Shown piece by piece: positions 52,899-64,000 of a DNA stretch of 64,000 nucleotides (its first letter is position 1; each line of letters starts with the position of its first letter). The DNA is taken from contig NZ_CP033460.1 in the NCBI RefSeq assembly GCF_003718735.1, positions 868,001 through 932,000 of the forward strand, given 5' to 3'. Both the position numbers and the translations under genes were made by a program. The notes below the pieces were generated by a model, which was not told where the DNA came from, made no database searches, and was given only the letters and a program-made list of their open reading frames with translations. Origin of the DNA: Staphylococcus debuckii (lineage in GTDB: Bacteria; Bacillota; Bacilli; Staphylococcales; Staphylococcaceae).

Positions 52899-53261
52899 AT
52901 GACAAAACGTAATTTTATTAAATTAGTACAAGTAGACAAAAAAGGTAACGCAGTAACAGATACAGAAGGCAACGCGAAATATGATACATTCATTACTCCA
53001 ACACAAATTCCATTTAGAAAAATCTATGATGCTGCGAATTTAATGGATGGCGCATCAGACGAAAATACTTCCGCACAAGAAAACATCGACCAAATGCTAG
53101 ATATGGTCGTAGACATTTACAATAACCAATTTACTAAAGATGACTTATTAGACAGATTACATGCACCCGATGCAGTAGAAGAATTACAACAACAAATTCA
53201 ATTCGTCGCACAAGGACAAATGGACGAAGAAAGAAAAAAGGAACTAGCACGAATCATCTAA
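52899..53261 (+). CDS. tail assembly chaperone G
   Basis: A 120-residue chaperone that coats the tape measure during tail assembly. It contains [20 protein letters not shown] and [21 protein letters not shown] canonical slippery heptamer, A AAA AAG (53234-53240), lies nine codons before its stop, so part of the ribosomes shift to make the G-T fusion. Confidence 0.9.
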   Translation: MTKRNFIKLVQVDKKGNAVTDTEGNAKYDTFITPTQIPFRKIYDAANLMDGASDENTSAQENIDQMLDMVVDIYNNQFTKDDLLDRLHAPDAVEELQQQIQFVAQGQMDEERKKELARII

Positions 53262-53446
53262 AATCCATTTCCTACAAGGAACATAAAGAAAACATGAAGA
53301 AACTCATGCTGCAAATGATGAAGGAAGGCGGCAAAGATATTAACGATATTTTAGATATGCCTTTCGCTTTCTTCATGGAATTAGTTGACGAAAGTAATAA
53401 GAAAAACGTCAAGAAAACAAACAGTATGATTGATGCGTTCATGTAA
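52899..53446 (+). CDS. tail assembly chaperone G-T, -1 frameshift product
   Basis: After slippage at 53234-53240 the -1 frame continues [20 protein letters not shown] through a [19 protein letters not shown] segment to a stop at 53444-53446. The total is about 182 residues. Such G/GT pairs in a fixed ratio are almost universal before the tape measure gene of long-tailed phages. The GT form binds the tail tube protein. Confidence 0.88.
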
Positions 53447-53474
53447 TACATCTTATAAGCAAGGAGGTGGAGTG

Positions 53475-56400
53475 ATGGCAGAAAGAATTAAAGGGTTGCA
53501 GATTGACCTCTCCATGAAGGATATGGGGGTCAGCAAAACAATAGCCGCCATAAAGCGTGAGTTTAGGTCTTTAAACTCTAGTTTGAAATTATCTAGTAAC
53601 AACTTTAAATATGGCGAAAAGAGTGCATCTTCTTATAAAGAAAGAATGAATGATCTCGACAAAGCTATTAAAGTTGGTACATCAAATTTAGATGAACTAG
53701 AAAAGCAATATAACGAAACATCAAAAGCTCAAGGCGCAAACAGTGCTAAAGCTGTTAGATTGCAAACAGAGTATAACAAACAAGCTAACGCTATAAATGC
53801 TATGAAAGACGAATACGGTCGTTTAAATCAGTATTATAAAGAAAATTTTTCAATGGCTGGTCGGCTTAGCAACTCATTTAAAAATATAGGAAGTAGCATG
53901 CAAGGTGTAGGGCAAAAAGCACAAGATGTAGGCAGCTCACTGACAAGTAGCATTACTAAACCAGCATTAGTTGCCGGAACTGCTATGGCTGGTATTACAG
54001 CTAAACTGGGATTCGATAGACTTGTCGGCTTAGATAGTGCTAAAGCTAAACTTGAAGGACTGGGTTATTCAACTAAAGAAGTTGGTTCGATTACCGACCA
54101 AGTAGCGAAAGCTATCGAAGGCGGTATGACAACTATGGCAGAAGGTACTGACGTTGCAGCCGGTGCATTAGCAGCAGGCGTAAAAGAAGGTAAAGACTTA
54201 GAAAAATACATCAAGCTCGTTGGTGATGCCGCAGTCGGCAGTAACAGACCTGTTTCTGAAATGGCTATGATATTCAACCGTGTACAAGGGCAAGGTAAGC
54301 TCATGACAGAAGAGTTGAATATGGTTGAAGAAGGCATGCCTGGATTTAGTAATGCTATGGCTAAACATTTAGGCGTTTCTTATGATGCATTTAGAGAAAT
54401 GGTCACTAACGGTGAAGTCAGTTCGAAAGAGTTTTTAACTGTAATGGACGACTTCGCAGGTGGTATGGCTGGAGCTTATTCTAAGTCGTGGCAAGGTATG
54501 GTACAAAATAGTAAGGCTTACATTGGGCAAATTGGTGAGGCTTTCCTTAGCAGTACCTTCCAAAAAGCTAAAGGCGGATTACATGAGTTTGAAAAAATGC
54601 TCCAATCTCCCGGCGCTAAACAATGGGCAGCTGAAACTGGCGAGAAATTAGGTAACACTTTAGAATCAATCGGCAATGGTATTAAGGGGCTAATTAATTG
54701 GTGGCAAAGTTTAGATGGATCTACTCAAAAAACGTTAGGTGGCATTGTTAAATGGCTAGGTATCACTTTAATAACGATGGGACCAGTTTTAACCATATTC
54801 GGTAAAATGGTGAGTACCATTGGCGGCATGTTTAGCGGTATGTCTACTCTGATACAATTCTTCATCAGACACAACGCTGCAGCTAAAATATCGGCTGCAT
54901 CACAAGCTGTATGGAATGGCGTTACTGCTACCGCTCGTGGTATAGCGAATGGATATAGGTATGCGATGGCTGCATTATCCACTTCTCAAACAATACAGGC
55001 AATTAAATCTAAAATTGCAGCGGCGGCTATGACTGTTTGGACTGGTGTAACTAAAGCGGCAGCATTAGCAACTAGAGGTTTAGGACTAGCAATCAGATTT
55101 ATGACAGGACCGGTGGGAATAGTTATCACTGTAATCACTGCACTGGTAGGGGCTATTGTTTACCTTTGGAAAACAAACAGTACATTCAGAAATGCAGTTA
55201 TCAGTATTTGGAATTCAATTAAAAATTCCGCGATAGCCATATTTGGATTTTTGAAAAAATATATTGTTGGTGTTTGGACTATTGTAAAAACATCTACAAT
55301 AATCATATGGAATGCTATTAAGGGAAGCGCTATAACAATATGGAATGCTATTAAATTTGCTATACAGCACCCTATACAAGCGTTGAAAAATGTCTTATCA
55401 GCTTTATGGAACGGCATGAAGAATGCAGCTATCAAAATATGGACTTTACTTAAAAATGGCGTAATCGCAATAATTAAAGCTTATGTAGCACAAGTCAGAT
55501 CTAATTTCAATTTAGTGAAAAGAATTGTATTGACTGTATTCAATGCTATCAAATCTTTCTCTATCAAAGTTTGGAATGCTATTAAAAACGGTATACTCAA
55601 CATTGTCAGAGGGTTAAGAAATGGTATTGCAAACATATTCAAAGCAATTAAAAATACTGTGATTACTATATTCAACGCTGTTAAAAACTTCTCTATCAAA
55701 GTTTGGAATGCTATTAAAAACGGTGTTATAAACCGAGCTAAAGGACTTTGGAACGGAGTTAAAGCTGCATTCAACGCGCTTAAAAAAGGTACAACTGCGA
55801 TATTCAATGCGGTTAAAAACTTTGCGTTGAAAGTATGGACCAACATTAAAAATAGCGTCGTAAACCGAGCTAAAGCCTTATGGTCCGGTGTTAAAAATGC
55901 ATGGAATAACCTTAAAAACGGAACTACTAAAACATTCAAAGCAGTAGGCAGTTTCATGAGTTCTAAATGGAGTAGTATTAAATCCGGAACAGTAAATAAA
56001 GCTAAAGGACTTTGGTCCGGTGTTAACGGTGCTTGGGGTTCTTTATCCAAAGGCACACATAAAACGATGAATGCTATCGGCGGTTTCATGAGTAAGAAAT
56101 GGAAAGGTATTAAAAGCGGCACGATCAACCTAGTTACCACAATGAAAAATAAAGTAACTGGCGTCATGGACAAAATGGGTACTGCTATTAAAAACGTTAC
56201 CGGTAAAATCGGCGGATTCTTCGGTGGAATGATTAAAGGTGTTAAAAAAGGCTTAAATACACTTATCAAAGGTGTTAACTGGGTCGGCGATAAACTAGGC
56301 ATGGAAAAATTACCAGATGTTAAATTCCATACTGGTACTGAATCAACCCACACACAAAAATTTGTTACTAACGGCAAGATTAATCGTGATACCTTCGCCA

Positions 56401-58154
56401 CTGTCGGAGATAAAGGTCGCGGAAATGGTCCTGGAGGCTTTAGACACGAAACAATCATACCTCCTAAAGGTAAACCGTTTATCACTCCAGGTAAAGATAC
56501 AACAATGCCATTATCAAAAGGTACTCGTATTTTAAACGGAGCACAAACTCACAGTTTGCTTGGAGGACCACAATTTAATAGCGGCACAATACCGAAATTT
56601 AATCTAGGTACAACAGTTGCTAAATTACTTGGCGGTGGTAAAAAGCCGAAAAAACATAAAAAAAATGACAGTTTAGTGGGTGACATAGCTCAAAAAACTA
56701 AAAACGGCGTTAAAGCTATGACTGGTAAAGTTGTAGAAGGTGGAAAAGCTGTTGTTGATAATGCATTAAGTACTGCCAAAAAAGGCAAAGATTGGTTATC
56801 TAATAAAATTGGCGATGTACTAGATTGGATAGAAAAGCCAAAAAAATTATTAAAAAAAGTATTTGAAGGTTTCGGTATTAACATGTCTTCATTTGGCATA
56901 CCTGAAGGTGCAAAATTACCGTTTGATCTTATGAAAGGTATGTTTACAAAATTAAAAGAAGCAGCCGTTGATAAAATAAAAGAATGGTTTGAAGAAAGTG
57001 GCGATGGCGAAGGCGGCTGGGTAGACATTTCTAAAGGAGTAAACTTTCCATTTAGTCCGAACGGTAAAGCACCTGGCTATCCGTTCAACAGCCCTCACTT
57101 CGGTGTCGATTTAAACTATGTATACGATAAGCTTTACTCAACGCATAGTGGTAAAGCAACAGCAATCCCAGACGACGGCAGCGGATTCGGTAATCACATG
57201 AGCATTAAAAACGGTGCGTTAGAGATTATCTACGGACATATGAGTAAACTTGCTTGGAAAGGTACGAAAAAAGTACATCCCGGTTCTTATCTTGGCGTGT
57301 CAGGTAACACAGGACGTTCTTCTGGTCCTCACTTACACTATGAAATGAGAAAAAATGGTAAGCCTATTGACCCAATGCCATTCCTTAAAAAACAAAGTAA
57401 GGGTGGCGGTAAATCTGGTGGCTCAAAAGCTGCAAGTAAATGGCGCCCTGAAATTATCAAAGCTTTAAAAGCTAATGGATTACCAACAAGCAGTAGATAC
57501 GTTAATGCTTGGATTAGACAAGTTCAAACAGAGTCTGGCGGTAATGCAGGAGCTAGACAACAAGTCCAAGATGTAAACAGTGGTCCGAATGCTGCAAAAG
57601 GATTGCTACAAGTTATCCCTACAACATTCGCAGCCAATAAATTACCAGGTCACGGAAACATCATGAGTGGTTTAGACAACGCTATGGCAGCAATGAATTA
57701 CGCTAAAAAACGTTATGGTAAATCAGGAATGTTGCGAGTTATCGGTCACGGTCACGGTTATGCCACAGGCGGATTAATCAATTCATCTGGCTGGTACAAT
57801 CTTGCAGAGGGTGGTTATCCGGAATTTGTGATTCCTACTGACCCATCTAAAACCAGTGACGCGATGAAACTACTTGCCATTGCATCTGAGCGCGTTTCTC
57901 AGCGTGCTAAAAACAATAAACGCCCTAATCAAATGCGTGTACCAAGCCAAAATAACAATCAAGATGCGAACATGATAGAAATGATGGCTCAACAACTAGA
58001 AGCAACACAAGAACAAAACGCATTATTAAAACAATTATTAGCAAGCAACAGAAATATTGAAAACCAACCGAAAGGCTTCAATACTGATGATGTTAATAAA
58101 GGCTTAGGTAAACGTGCAGAGATGATGGCGTATAACCTAGGAGGTGCATACTAA
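53475..58154 (+). CDS. tape measure protein with M23 and lysozyme-like domains
   Basis: A 1559-residue protein that sets tail length. Its parts are: an N-terminal TP901-type segment with coiled coils (about 1-130); the conserved tape-measure region ([20 protein letters not shown], ending with a [20 protein letters not shown] block); hydrophobic segments (about 420-570); and repeats of about 37-60 residues with a [13 protein letters not shown] core (about 570-900). An M23 peptidase follows (about 1181-1300; HFGVD and HLHYE zinc motifs), then a lysozyme-like transglycosylase domain (about 1322-1430; TESGGN with catalytic Glu). The enzymes would open the cell wall during DNA entry. ATG 53475 follows AAGGAGGTGG. 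Confidence 0.93.
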   Translation: MAERIKGLQIDLSMKDMGVSKTIAAIKREFRSLNSSLKLSSNNFKYGEKSASSYKERMNDLDKAIKVGTSNLDELEKQYNETSKAQGANSAKAVRLQTEYNKQANAINAMKDEYGRLNQYYKENFSMAGRLSNSFKNIGSSMQGVGQKAQDVGSSLTSSITKPALVAGTAMAGITAKLGFDRLVGLDSAKAKLEGLGYSTKEVGSITDQVAKAIEGGMTTMAEGTDVAAGALAAGVKEGKDLEKYIKLVGDAAVGSNRPVSEMAMIFNRVQGQGKLMTEELNMVEEGMPGFSNAMAKHLGVSYDAFREMVTNGEVSSKEFLTVMDDFAGGMAGAYSKSWQGMVQNSKAYIGQIGEAFLSSTFQKAKGGLHEFEKMLQSPGAKQWAAETGEKLGNTLESIGNGIKGLINWWQSLDGSTQKTLGGIVKWLGITLITMGPVLTIFGKMVSTIGGMFSGMSTLIQFFIRHNAAAKISAASQAVWNGVTATARGIANGYRYAMAALSTSQTIQAIKSKIAAAAMTVWTGVTKAAALATRGLGLAIRFMTGPVGIVITVITALVGAIVYLWKTNSTFRNAVISIWNSIKNSAIAIFGFLKKYIVGVWTIVKTSTIIIWNAIKGSAITIWNAIKFAIQHPIQALKNVLSALWNGMKNAAIKIWTLLKNGVIAIIKAYVAQVRSNFNLVKRIVLTVFNAIKSFSIKVWNAIKNGILNIVRGLRNGIANIFKAIKNTVITIFNAVKNFSIKVWNAIKNGVINRAKGLWNGVKAAFNALKKGTTAIFNAVKNFALKVWTNIKNSVVNRAKALWSGVKNAWNNLKNGTTKTFKAVGSFMSSKWSSIKSGTVNKAKGLWSGVNGAWGSLSKGTHKTMNAIGGFMSKKWKGIKSGTINLVTTMKNKVTGVMDKMGTAIKNVTGKIGGFFGGMIKGVKKGLNTLIKGVNWVGDKLGMEKLPDVKFHTGTESTHTQKFVTNGKINRDTFATVGDKGRGNGPGGFRHETIIPPKGKPFITPGKDTTMPLSKGTRILNGAQTHSLLGGPQFNSGTIPKFNLGTTVAKLLGGGKKPKKHKKNDSLVGDIAQKTKNGVKAMTGKVVEGGKAVVDNALSTAKKGKDWLSNKIGDVLDWIEKPKKLLKKVFEGFGINMSSFGIPEGAKLPFDLMKGMFTKLKEAAVDKIKEWFEESGDGEGGWVDISKGVNFPFSPNGKAPGYPFNSPHFGVDLNYVYDKLYSTHSGKATAIPDDGSGFGNHMSIKNGALEIIYGHMSKLAWKGTKKVHPGSYLGVSGNTGRSSGPHLHYEMRKNGKPIDPMPFLKKQSKGGGKSGGSKAASKWRPEIIKALKANGLPTSSRYVNAWIRQVQTESGGNAGARQQVQDVNSGPNAAKGLLQVIPTTFAANKLPGHGNIMSGLDNAMAAMNYAKKRYGKSGMLRVIGHGHGYATGGLINSSGWYNLAEGGYPEFVIPTDPSKTSDAMKLLAIASERVSQRAKNNKRPNQMRVPSQNNNQDANMIEMMAQQLEATQEQNALLKQLLASNRNIENQPKGFNTDDVNKGLGKRAEMMAYNLGGAY

Positions 58155-58156
58155 AA

Positions 58157-58987
58157 TTGAAAAAAGAAGTTAAGCTATTTAATGATGATGTAAGCGAAAC
58201 GATTACAGATATACCTAATTTGAGGTTTTTAGACTTCGAAGAAGAAGGGGTAGAAGTACAAGCTAACACACTTGAAGTAAAAGGAACAGATGGTGTGCTA
58301 TTAGGGCCGACAACGTTCGGTCCTTTTAATTTAGTTTTAAACTTTTCATTCAAAGGTGAAGACACACGAGATTTAAGATTGTTGAAACAGAAACTTAGAA
58401 ATTTATTTTTCAGACGAGAACCTTATTATATCTGGCATTCAGACATGCCGGGCAAAAAATACGCAGTATATTGTGAAAGTAATGAAAATGAAGATTTAAC
58501 CAATTCCTTTGCAACATTCAAAGTAACCTTTGTTGTTTATAAAGGTTATTCAGAATCAATAGACGATACAAGCCAATTCAGTTTAAGTAATGGACGTTGG
58601 CAATTCGAATCTGGCGTTTTAGCAACACCGGACGTTCATTATTCTCACGATCATACGGCTTTTAGAATCTATAACGGTTCAAGCGATACAGTCAACCCGA
58701 TTATGCGTCATAATTTCAAACTTATTATTCATGCGGCAGCACCTAAAGGGTTGAAGATAACCAATACAACTACCGGCGATGTATTCGAGTACAAAGAGCC
58801 TTTAAATTATGCCAATGAGTTGGTAATTAACGGTGTACACCCATTTTTGGATAGAAAACAACGAGTCGGCAAATATACAAACTTCGAATGGATAACTTTA
58901 GCACCCGGATATAATCAAATTGTTATAACAGGTGAGAACATCAAAAAGGTGCAGACCGAATGGATATTCAACTTTATATATAGGTAG
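58157..58987 (+). CDS. distal tail protein (Dit)
   Basis: A 276-residue baseplate hub protein of the SPP1 gp19.1/TP901 Dit family. VKLFNDDVSETITDIPNLRF starts the ring-forming domain, GPTTFGPFNLVLNFSFKGE is the typical strand pair, and the C-terminal galectin-like domain begins about residue 150. TTG 58157 follows TAGGAGGTGC. Confidence 0.88.
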   Translation: MKKEVKLFNDDVSETITDIPNLRFLDFEEEGVEVQANTLEVKGTDGVLLGPTTFGPFNLVLNFSFKGEDTRDLRLLKQKLRNLFFRREPYYIWHSDMPGKKYAVYCESNENEDLTNSFATFKVTFVVYKGYSESIDDTSQFSLSNGRWQFESGVLATPDVHYSHDHTAFRIYNGSSDTVNPIMRHNFKLIIHAAAPKGLKITNTTTGDVFEYKEPLNYANELVINGVHPFLDRKQRVGKYTNFEWITLAPGYNQIVITGENIKKVQTEWIFNFIYR

Positions 58988-58996
58988 GTGAACATA

Positions 58997-61528
58997 TTGA
59001 AAGACTTAGTTTTGAAGAATAAAAAAGGTACGTTTGCCGAAATATTAGTTGATTATGACTATGGTTCTTTTAAATATGAGTATGAACGTAACAATGAACG
59101 TTCAATTTCACTTACTGTATATAAAACAACAAGAAATGAGGATATATTCGACAACTTATTGAATGAAGCAATATTAGAATGGAAAGGCCAAGAATATGTT
59201 ATTAAATCAACATCTATACAATATAACGGTGCTAATATCATCAATGAGGTAGAGGCTAAACATATATTTATGGAGTTTCAAGACCATTACGTCCCTAAAA
59301 AGCTAACGGAAGCAGACATAGATACAAGCGATGAAAGTGAAAAAACGTTAGAAAATGAAGATAAACCGACAACAGGCGGTGGGGTCATCGTTAAAGGCAA
59401 CAGCGTTTCAGACCAACTATGGAATTATTTCATCAAAAAAGGATTAACGCCTTATCAAGTAGCAGGTATGTTAGGCAATGCAGAGGCAGAGTCCAACATG
59501 AATCCGGCTGCTGAGCAAGTTGTAGGGAATCCTAATTTAGGCGGTAAAGGATTATTCCAATGGGACGACCGTAAATTTAACTTATACCAATATGCTAATC
59601 AACGCGGTAAATCATGGACAGACGCACAATTGCAATTCGATTTCGCTTGGCAAGAATTACAAACAACAGAAAGTTACGCCTATAAAAAGTTGAAATCATC
59701 TAAAAATGTTACAGAAGCAGCACTCAATTTCCACAGATACTTTGAAAGAAGTGCAGATACACCGACGATGGAACAAAGACGCGTGACATATGCCCAAGAA
59801 TATTTAAATAAATACAGTGCAAATGGCGGTGGTTCTGTTGAGTTCGATGGTAGTTGGATTGACCTATCAAAAGGAATCAATTTCCCGTTCGACCCTAATG
59901 GTTCTAACCCTTATTATCCTTTCGGTGGCAAGCACTTCGGTATAGATGTCAATTATATCTATGAACCGTTATATTCTACTATAAGAGGTAAAGCGACTGC
60001 AATTCCAGATGATGGTAGTGGCTATGGTAATCATGTGTGGATTAATAATGGCAAAGGTTTGGAAGTTATTTATGGGCATATGAGTTCATTAGCATGGATA
60101 GGAACAAAGAACGTCGTACCCGGTGACTATATCGGTGAGTCAGGGAATACTGGACGTTCAAGTGGCCCTCATTTACATTACGAGATGCGTCAAAATGGCG
60201 TAGCATTCGACCCACAACCGTGTTTAGAAAGCAACGCACATAACATCAAAGATGATGAAGTGGGTGAAGGACCGGACACAAGCGCACCGAGTGAAGAAGT
60301 GGACGATGAAGGTAAAGAGATAACAACGTACTCATTATATGAGTATCTGAAATATGGTTTCCAAGATAACAAAATAGGGTTTGATTTCAGAATTATCGGC
60401 GACTTTGACCAACGCATACCTATCAATGAATTAGGTGGTAAAAATGGTATGGAATACTTGATAGACGGCGTTGATATGTATGATTATATCTATTTCGCAG
60501 ATAACAAGATGATTTATATCTATGACGAAGCAAGTTATTACAAGCAAGCCGATGAACCTATCATCTATAAGTACAACAATGATGAAATCAATGTAGCAAC
60601 AAAAACAACGGAATTAAAAACATATATCCGAGGTTATGGCAAGAAAAAAACCAAAGCAGAAACTAAAAACTACAATCCTATCAAGCCTAAAGAACTTGAT
60701 TATAGTGGCAAGTTTACCAAAGACGGAACATGGTACACCGAAGAAGTCGGCGCTTCATTTAATAAGAAATTCAAATGCAAGTGGGGAAAAGAAACGCTTG
60801 AATGGACGCTCAAAAAGATGTCTAAAGGCGGTATCATGACGATTTATGTTGATGATAAAGTGGTCGGCGATTATGAATGTTACAGTAAAAACTCTGAAAC
60901 TGAAAAAATTATTATCGCTTCTAACTTAGAAAAAGGAGAACATACATTCAAAGCGGTATTCAAAAGCGGTATCAAAGGAGTGGACTACAAAAAGTCTAAT
61001 CCAAGAATGTATGTGGGGACTGAAAAATCAACAGTCTTAAACCTCACAGCTAAAATGGAAGGCGATGATATATATCACACATTCGCAGAATATAAATCGC
61101 CGAACTACGATGATTTCGGGCATAAAGAAGCTAACACGCTATTTGATGACAAAATAACCGATAAAAAGGAACTTGAAAACAAACTTCAAGAGTCGTTGAA
61201 CGATGAACCAGTCGTAGAGGTTTCGACCAACTATTTAGGTTTTACAGATTATGAAGAAAACAGCAAAGTACGATTTGTCCACAAACCTTTGAATTTCAAT
61301 ACTGATTTAAAGGTAATCAAGATGACTGTTCCACACCCGTTTGTTAATGAAAACGTAGAAATTGAGTTTACTAATTCAGCCAGTGACTTCATTAAAATGC
61401 ATCAACAAATTACACGTAACATCAAACGTATGAATAGATTGAATAACAATACGCCTAAAGATCCAACACCGGCAATTACGCGAGTGGCTTCGGATTCAAT
61501 CGGCAGTGTGCTTATAGATGAGGAGTGA
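58997..61528 (+). CDS. tail endopeptidase/tip protein (Tal) with two wall-active domains
   Basis: An 843-residue tail tip protein. The N-terminal hub domain (about 1-105) is followed by a phage tail lysozyme domain (about 135-275; [20 protein letters not shown], then [20 protein letters not shown]), an M23 peptidase (about 285-405; HFGID, HLHYEM) and a C-terminal region with the rest of the hub (about 435-845). The M23 part is closely similar in protein sequence to that in the tape measure. TTG 58997 is chosen because GGTAGGTG would then be its ribosome binding site; GTG 58988 is the alternative. Confidence 0.9.
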   Translation: MKDLVLKNKKGTFAEILVDYDYGSFKYEYERNNERSISLTVYKTTRNEDIFDNLLNEAILEWKGQEYVIKSTSIQYNGANIINEVEAKHIFMEFQDHYVPKKLTEADIDTSDESEKTLENEDKPTTGGGVIVKGNSVSDQLWNYFIKKGLTPYQVAGMLGNAEAESNMNPAAEQVVGNPNLGGKGLFQWDDRKFNLYQYANQRGKSWTDAQLQFDFAWQELQTTESYAYKKLKSSKNVTEAALNFHRYFERSADTPTMEQRRVTYAQEYLNKYSANGGGSVEFDGSWIDLSKGINFPFDPNGSNPYYPFGGKHFGIDVNYIYEPLYSTIRGKATAIPDDGSGYGNHVWINNGKGLEVIYGHMSSLAWIGTKNVVPGDYIGESGNTGRSSGPHLHYEMRQNGVAFDPQPCLESNAHNIKDDEVGEGPDTSAPSEEVDDEGKEITTYSLYEYLKYGFQDNKIGFDFRIIGDFDQRIPINELGGKNGMEYLIDGVDMYDYIYFADNKMIYIYDEASYYKQADEPIIYKYNNDEINVATKTTELKTYIRGYGKKKTKAETKNYNPIKPKELDYSGKFTKDGTWYTEEVGASFNKKFKCKWGKETLEWTLKKMSKGGIMTIYVDDKVVGDYECYSKNSETEKIIIASNLEKGEHTFKAVFKSGIKGVDYKKSNPRMYVGTEKSTVLNLTAKMEGDDIYHTFAEYKSPNYDDFGHKEANTLFDDKITDKKELENKLQESLNDEPVVEVSTNYLGFTDYEENSKVRFVHKPLNFNTDLKVIKMTVPHPFVNENVEIEFTNSASDFIKMHQQITRNIKRMNRLNNNTPKDPTPAITRVASDSIGSVLIDEE

Positions 61529-61534
61529 TAACGA

Positions 61535-62059
61535 TTGGAAATCAAATATCCTTTAGATGAAAACCAAGAACAATATTTTGCAGCAACTCATAAAGAAGCT
61601 GTACAAGGCATTGACTTAGATGATTTGGAAAATAGCATTACAGGACTTCAAAACAACTTCAATAAGACTAATTCCGACATCAATGACTTAATGAATTTCA
61701 AAAATACTGTTATCGGCGATACTGGTTGGGTCAATATTCAAATGATACCCTCTGTTGATAATAATAGTAGGTTCGGAAATGATGGTTTCAGTAGCGCCAT
61801 CCGAGAAATCAGGGTCGGTAATATACGAATGAAATCGGTAAGGCTAAACCTTTCTAAAGTTCCTCATGATGTGCAAATAGCACAGTTGCCGATTGGTTTC
61901 ATTACTAAAAACCAATATTTTAATGCGGTTACAAATGGTAATGTTTATTCGATTAAAATAGCAATGGAAACAGACGGCAAAATAAGGACTTACATTAATA
62001 AAAACGACCAAAGCCGTACTGATTTATGGATATACCAACAATTTACATGGATAGAATAG
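61535..62059 (+). CDS. baseplate/minor tail protein
   Basis: A 174-residue protein between Tal and the tail fibre. EIKYPLDENQEQYFAATHKE is a typical beginning of BppU-like or minor tail proteins of staphylococcal phages; DLENSITGLQNNFNKTNSDI is a coiled coil; the remaining part (GDTGWVNIQMIPSVDNNSRF onward) is a beta domain. TTG 61535 follows GAGGAGTG. It may link the tail tip to the fibre. Confidence 0.75.
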   Translation: MEIKYPLDENQEQYFAATHKEAVQGIDLDDLENSITGLQNNFNKTNSDINDLMNFKNTVIGDTGWVNIQMIPSVDNNSRFGNDGFSSAIREIRVGNIRMKSVRLNLSKVPHDVQIAQLPIGFITKNQYFNAVTNGNVYSIKIAMETDGKIRTYINKNDQSRTDLWIYQQFTWIE

Positions 62060-62073
62060 AAAGGAATGATTGA

Positions 62074-64000
62074 ATGTATTATACTAACCTCCCTGTTGAG
62101 TTAGGGCAAGAGTTTAGACAACAATCAATTCATAACTTCAAATGGTTGCTTGATAAGGTTAACGCCATTGATGAAACGATTGACAAACACAAATACAATA
62201 CACGATATGCACACAATGCCAAAAACATTCTATATAGAAACGGCAGTGTAGACGTTGAATTGCATTACTTACGCAAATTAATTATTAACCTTGTACTCGG
62301 TCACAATGGCGATGGCATTCAAGAGTTAAGAGATAGCAGAACCGCTATTGACGGTACAAACTTCCCTCTCTTATCGGACAGACTCAAATACGACTTGCAA
62401 GTCATTGACCGCCGTATTGATAATGAAGTCGATAAGATTATGGAAACATTTAGCTACTATATCAATATTAGATCCATTGGCGCTATCGGCGATGGACAAA
62501 CAGATAACACGGACTTGTTTAGTAAATTCAAAGCTAAGCAAGTCTATTTTGTTCCGGACGGTACTTATTTAACGCGTGAGTTTCCGGACGGCTTATTCTT
62601 TGGTTACGGCGAATTGAAAGTTAAGAATGAAATCGTTCCATTAGATAACAAAACGGCTCAACCTGTTAACGTTGATTACAACACGAAAAATAAAGAACGT
62701 TATTACAGTTGGGTAGCCGGTCAACAAGCCGGACGTAACCAGACTAAAGAAAGTTATTCTAATACAGGTGTCGGTTATGCCGTATTCAGAAACAACATCA
62801 AAGGCCGAAGATTAACCGCATTCGGTAAAGGTGCAATGTCAAACATGGTAGAAAGTTATTCTAATGACGCTTTCGGTTCAGACGCATTGGGTCAAGGTAA
62901 ATTCGGACAACGTAATACGGCAGTCGGTGCCAACGCTTTAAAATGGGGTGGTGTGAATGACGCTATCTCAACATTGCATGACTTCTGGTTAGAAAAAGGC
63001 AGTAAAAACTTCGTGAATAGTTACTTCTTACCTAAATGGTCGGACGTTTGGCAATATTTAGGAACTGAATACCACCCTAACACTGATTTATACAGTTATA
63101 GTGATAGCGACTATATAAACAACGTGGGTGTTGGTCGTAATGCTTTAGTGCATATGATGAAAGGTATCGGAAACGTTGCAGTAGGTTATAACTCACAAGC
63201 ACACACAGTAAAAGGCAGTGAAAATACCTCTATCGGTAACCGTTCATTACGTGATAACTTGTTAGGTTATCGTAATACGGCTCTAGGCTCATATGCTTCG
63301 GTCAATAACCTTACAGGCCAAGATAACGTAGCCATTGGTGCTAACAACTTGCAACAAACATTACACGCTAGCAACAATACCGCAGTCGGCTATGGTGCTA
63401 TGCACTTCTTTAAAGATGATAAGAACAAAAATACCGATAGCACATACACTTATGGTTATCGTAATACCGCAGTCGGCACACAAGCTATGCAAGACGGTAA
63501 AAATTCAAGTTATTCCGTTATGGTAGGTAGTTATGCCGGTCGATTTGTCGAAGGTAATCATAATATCGGTGTTGGATCATCATCATTACCAGCCGTTACA
63601 TCAGGACAGGAAAACGTAGGCGTGGGCTCAAATGCTTTGCGTGAAATCATCAAAGGTAAAAACAATACTGCACTGGGATATACTTCTGGTCCTGTCGGTG
63701 ATTACAACAATACAACGAGTCTTGGTTCCAATGCTCATGCACTCGGGGATAATCAAGTACAACTTGGTTCGTCAGACGCTACTGTTTACGCACACAAAGA
63801 AATTCAACAACGTTCTGACAGACGTGATAAAAATAGTATTAGAGAAACACATCTCGGATTAGACTTTGTTAATAACTTGAAGCCGGTGGATTACAAATAC
63901 AATAACAGTAATTCAGACCGTTACCACCACGGCTTTATTGCACAAGATTTGGAAGCGTTAAATAGTAAAGGCTATGATTTCGGTGGTATCGATAATCCTA
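62074..64000 (+). CDS. tail fibre with adhesin-head-like repeats and S74 chaperone domain, 3' end missing
   Basis: Starts at ATG 62074 after AAAGGAATG; the frame stays open for 642 codons to the window end. The N-terminal part is helical (YYTNLPVELGQEFRQQSIHN) with a pectin-lyase-like phrase, SIGAIGDGQTDNTDLF, at about 132-147. From about residue 215 there are many short repeats with a core N-T-A-V/L-G-x-x-A (RNTAVGANAL, RNTALGSYAS, NNTAVGYGAM, NNTALGYTSG), as in YadA-type adhesin heads. Near the end SDRRDKNSIRETHLGLDFVN and YHHGFIAQDLEAL mark a peptidase S74 intramolecular chaperone. It is probably the receptor-binding fibre. Confidence 0.85.
   Translation, partial: MYYTNLPVELGQEFRQQSIHNFKWLLDKVNAIDETIDKHKYNTRYAHNAKNILYRNGSVDVELHYLRKLIINLVLGHNGDGIQELRDSRTAIDGTNFPLLSDRLKYDLQVIDRRIDNEVDKIMETFSYYINIRSIGAIGDGQTDNTDLFSKFKAKQVYFVPDGTYLTREFPDGLFFGYGELKVKNEIVPLDNKTAQPVNVDYNTKNKERYYSWVAGQQAGRNQTKESYSNTGVGYAVFRNNIKGRRLTAFGKGAMSNMVESYSNDAFGSDALGQGKFGQRNTAVGANALKWGGVNDAISTLHDFWLEKGSKNFVNSYFLPKWSDVWQYLGTEYHPNTDLYSYSDSDYINNVGVGRNALVHMMKGIGNVAVGYNSQAHTVKGSENTSIGNRSLRDNLLGYRNTALGSYASVNNLTGQDNVAIGANNLQQTLHASNNTAVGYGAMHFFKDDKNKNTDSTYTYGYRNTAVGTQAMQDGKNSSYSVMVGSYAGRFVEGNHNIGVGSSSLPAVTSGQENVGVGSNALREIIKGKNNTALGYTSGPVGDYNNTTSLGSNAHALGDNQVQLGSSDATVYAHKEIQQRSDRRDKNSIRETHLGLDFVNNLKPVDYKYNNSNSDRYHHGFIAQDLEALNSKGYDFGGIDNP

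Larger units (their letters stand above)
26961..64000. mobile_element. siphovirus prophage, left part
   Basis: Gene order is typical of temperate staphylococcal siphoviruses: integrase, repressor region, recombination, replication, RinA-like activator, HNH-TerS-TerL, HK97-type head, tail. It begins right after sufB and is still running in the tail-fibre gene at the end of the window. At least the holin, endolysin and right attachment site are missing from view. Most structural and replication genes look intact, so it may be inducible. Confidence 0.95.

Noticed and set aside
55270..56120. Repeats in the tape measure gene as a CRISPR or tandem-DNA repeat
   Set aside because: They are protein-level repeats of the tail-length region with diverged DNA sequence, not spaced identical repeats. 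No CRISPR array is seen in the window.
55481..56485. 334-codon open frame on the reverse strand of the tape measure gene
   Set aside because: It is a shadow frame of the repetitive coding sequence, with no ribosome binding site and hydrophobic composition from the codon mirror.

Overview
The window is low-GC staphylococcal DNA, probably from a coagulase-negative species. The evidence is the smpB-ssrA order, a tmRNA tag reading GKSNNNLAVAA, the run aroD / nitroreductase / thioredoxin / Spx-like protein / gcvH / toprim / YusE / metNPQ / sufCDSUB, and a siphovirus prophage of staphylococcal type. The S. carnosus-simulans group is a guess that I cannot confirm from sequence alone.

Layout. 1-416 is the 3' part of smpB, followed by the tmRNA gene (569-925). 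926-3970 is a decayed accessory stretch next to ssrA: one intact and at least two broken lipoprotein genes, plus a fragment resembling the N-terminus of a phage integrase. 3987-11867 holds a frameshifted flavin-reductase-like gene, a BNR/Asp-box protein, a cold-shock protein, a pyrimidine-dimer glycosylase-family protein, a small protein with a prophage-like N-terminus, two paralogous lipoproteins, a KtrB potassium channel subunit and a lemA-TPM pair. 12104-20890 carries small housekeeping genes, a probable Zur-controlled short transcript (12829-12970), aroD, a Fur-boxed nitroreductase, redox proteins, gcvH and the SAM-riboswitch-controlled methionine ABC importer. 21188-26960 is the SUF Fe-S assembly operon, with two intergenic stretches that can form nested stems.

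From about 26961 to the window end lies a prophage inserted immediately after the sufB stop codon. Its order is integrase; an inserted membrane-protein gene (a possible lysogeny cargo gene); small reverse-strand genes; CI-like repressor, Cro-like and Rha/KilAC regulators; single-strand annealing protein, SSB and HNH nuclease; DnaD-type initiator, helicase loader and DnaB helicase; nucleotide-metabolism and regulatory genes; RecU-like resolvase and RinA-like activator; a 655-base non-coding region; HNH nuclease, candidate cos region, and small and large terminase; HK97-type portal, protease and capsid; connectors; tail tube; the G/GT chaperones with a -1 frameshift; tape measure; Dit; Tal; and a tail fibre that runs off the end. 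The right attachment site, holin and endolysin are outside the window.

The large terminase is split by a 448-base insertion placed exactly inside its P-loop codons. It behaves like a group I intron: exon 1 ends in T, the insert ends in G, and removal restores one 585-residue frame. The points most worth testing are this insertion, the Zur-box-flanked short transcription unit, the structured spacers in the suf operon and before the terminase, the duplicated M23 peptidase modules in two tail proteins, and the tail fibre that combines adhesin-head-like repeats with an S74 chaperone domain.
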